From Amaranthus tricolor (lineage: Eukaryota; Streptophyta; Magnoliopsida; Caryophyllales; Amaranthaceae): a DNA stretch of 64,000 nucleotides. The translations under genes and the position numbers were made by a program. This document shows, piece by piece, positions 63,953 through 64,000 of this stretch; position 1 is the stretch's first letter, and every line of letters starts with the position of its first letter. The stretch is taken from contig NC_080051.1 in NCBI RefSeq assembly GCF_026212465.1, forward strand, positions 18,813,405 to 18,877,404. The letters are read 5' to 3'. The notes under the pieces were generated by a model. The model saw nothing but the letters and a program-made list of their open reading frames with translations, did no database searches and was not told the DNA's origin.

Positions 63953-64000
63953 GAGTAAAGTGCAACGGCTATAAAACGGTAACAAACGGCTAGTTTTGGC

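Larger units (their letters stand above)
60696..64000 (-). mobile_element. hAT transposon, right end outside window
   Basis: The left boundary is set by comparison with other array units, which run GGTAGGTAATGATTCAC whereas here GGTAGGTA is followed by GGCATGGCCACGG. Behind it comes a GC-rich subterminal region, then a complete transposase gene on the minus strand. At the far right, AACGGCTA occurs twice (63963-63970 and 63985-63992), probably the other subterminal region. The right end and target duplication are beyond the window. Confidence 0.88.

Overview
This is a plant nuclear window, probably from a dicot. It is AT-rich, with GT-AG introns, plant-type genes and abundant LTR, LINE, MULE and hAT elements. 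Species cannot be fixed from the sequence; a Caryophyllales origin is only a guess.

Layout. (1) 0.75-5.45 kb, minus strand: a decayed sorting nexin 2 (SNX2) copy with in-frame stops and a missing segment. (2) 5.5-10.9 kb: intergenic DNA with two relics of an RTE-type LINE, tandem duplications and a 38-bp minisatellite. (3) 10.91-28.92 kb, plus strand: a complete 19-exon gene for NAA25, the auxiliary subunit of the NatB N-terminal acetyltransferase. All splice junctions keep one open frame of 1009 codons. Its introns hold a nested short LTR element, a dead Ty3/gypsy relic on the opposite strand, and a 449-bp Mutator-type MITE with a perfect 9-bp target duplication. (4) 31.78-36.86 kb, plus strand: a full-length Ty1/copia element with 218-bp LTRs and a 5-bp target duplication; its coding region is broken. 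(5) 38.9-39.4 kb: a laccase pseudogene 3' end. (6) 39.84-40.91 kb, minus strand: a complete four-exon SWC6/SEF gene (HIT zinc finger subunit of the SWR1 complex). (7) 42.0-60.7 kb: seven tandem units, up to about 3.0-3.5 kb each, every one carrying a two-exon secreted cysteine-rich (defensin-like) gene on the minus strand. Two copies look fully intact, one is an intact but altered variant, and four are broken in different ways. (8) 60.7-64.0 kb: a hAT element inserted into the last array unit. It carries an apparently intact 810-aa transposase on the minus strand and runs off the right edge.

NAA25 and SWC6 are housekeeping genes with no evident link to each other or to the array. The most unusual part is the defensin-like array. 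Its units contain foldback blocks of 22-bp motifs and an internal duplication, and several have deletions with short homologies at the joints, so it looks like a young, fast-changing gene family later hit by a transposon.
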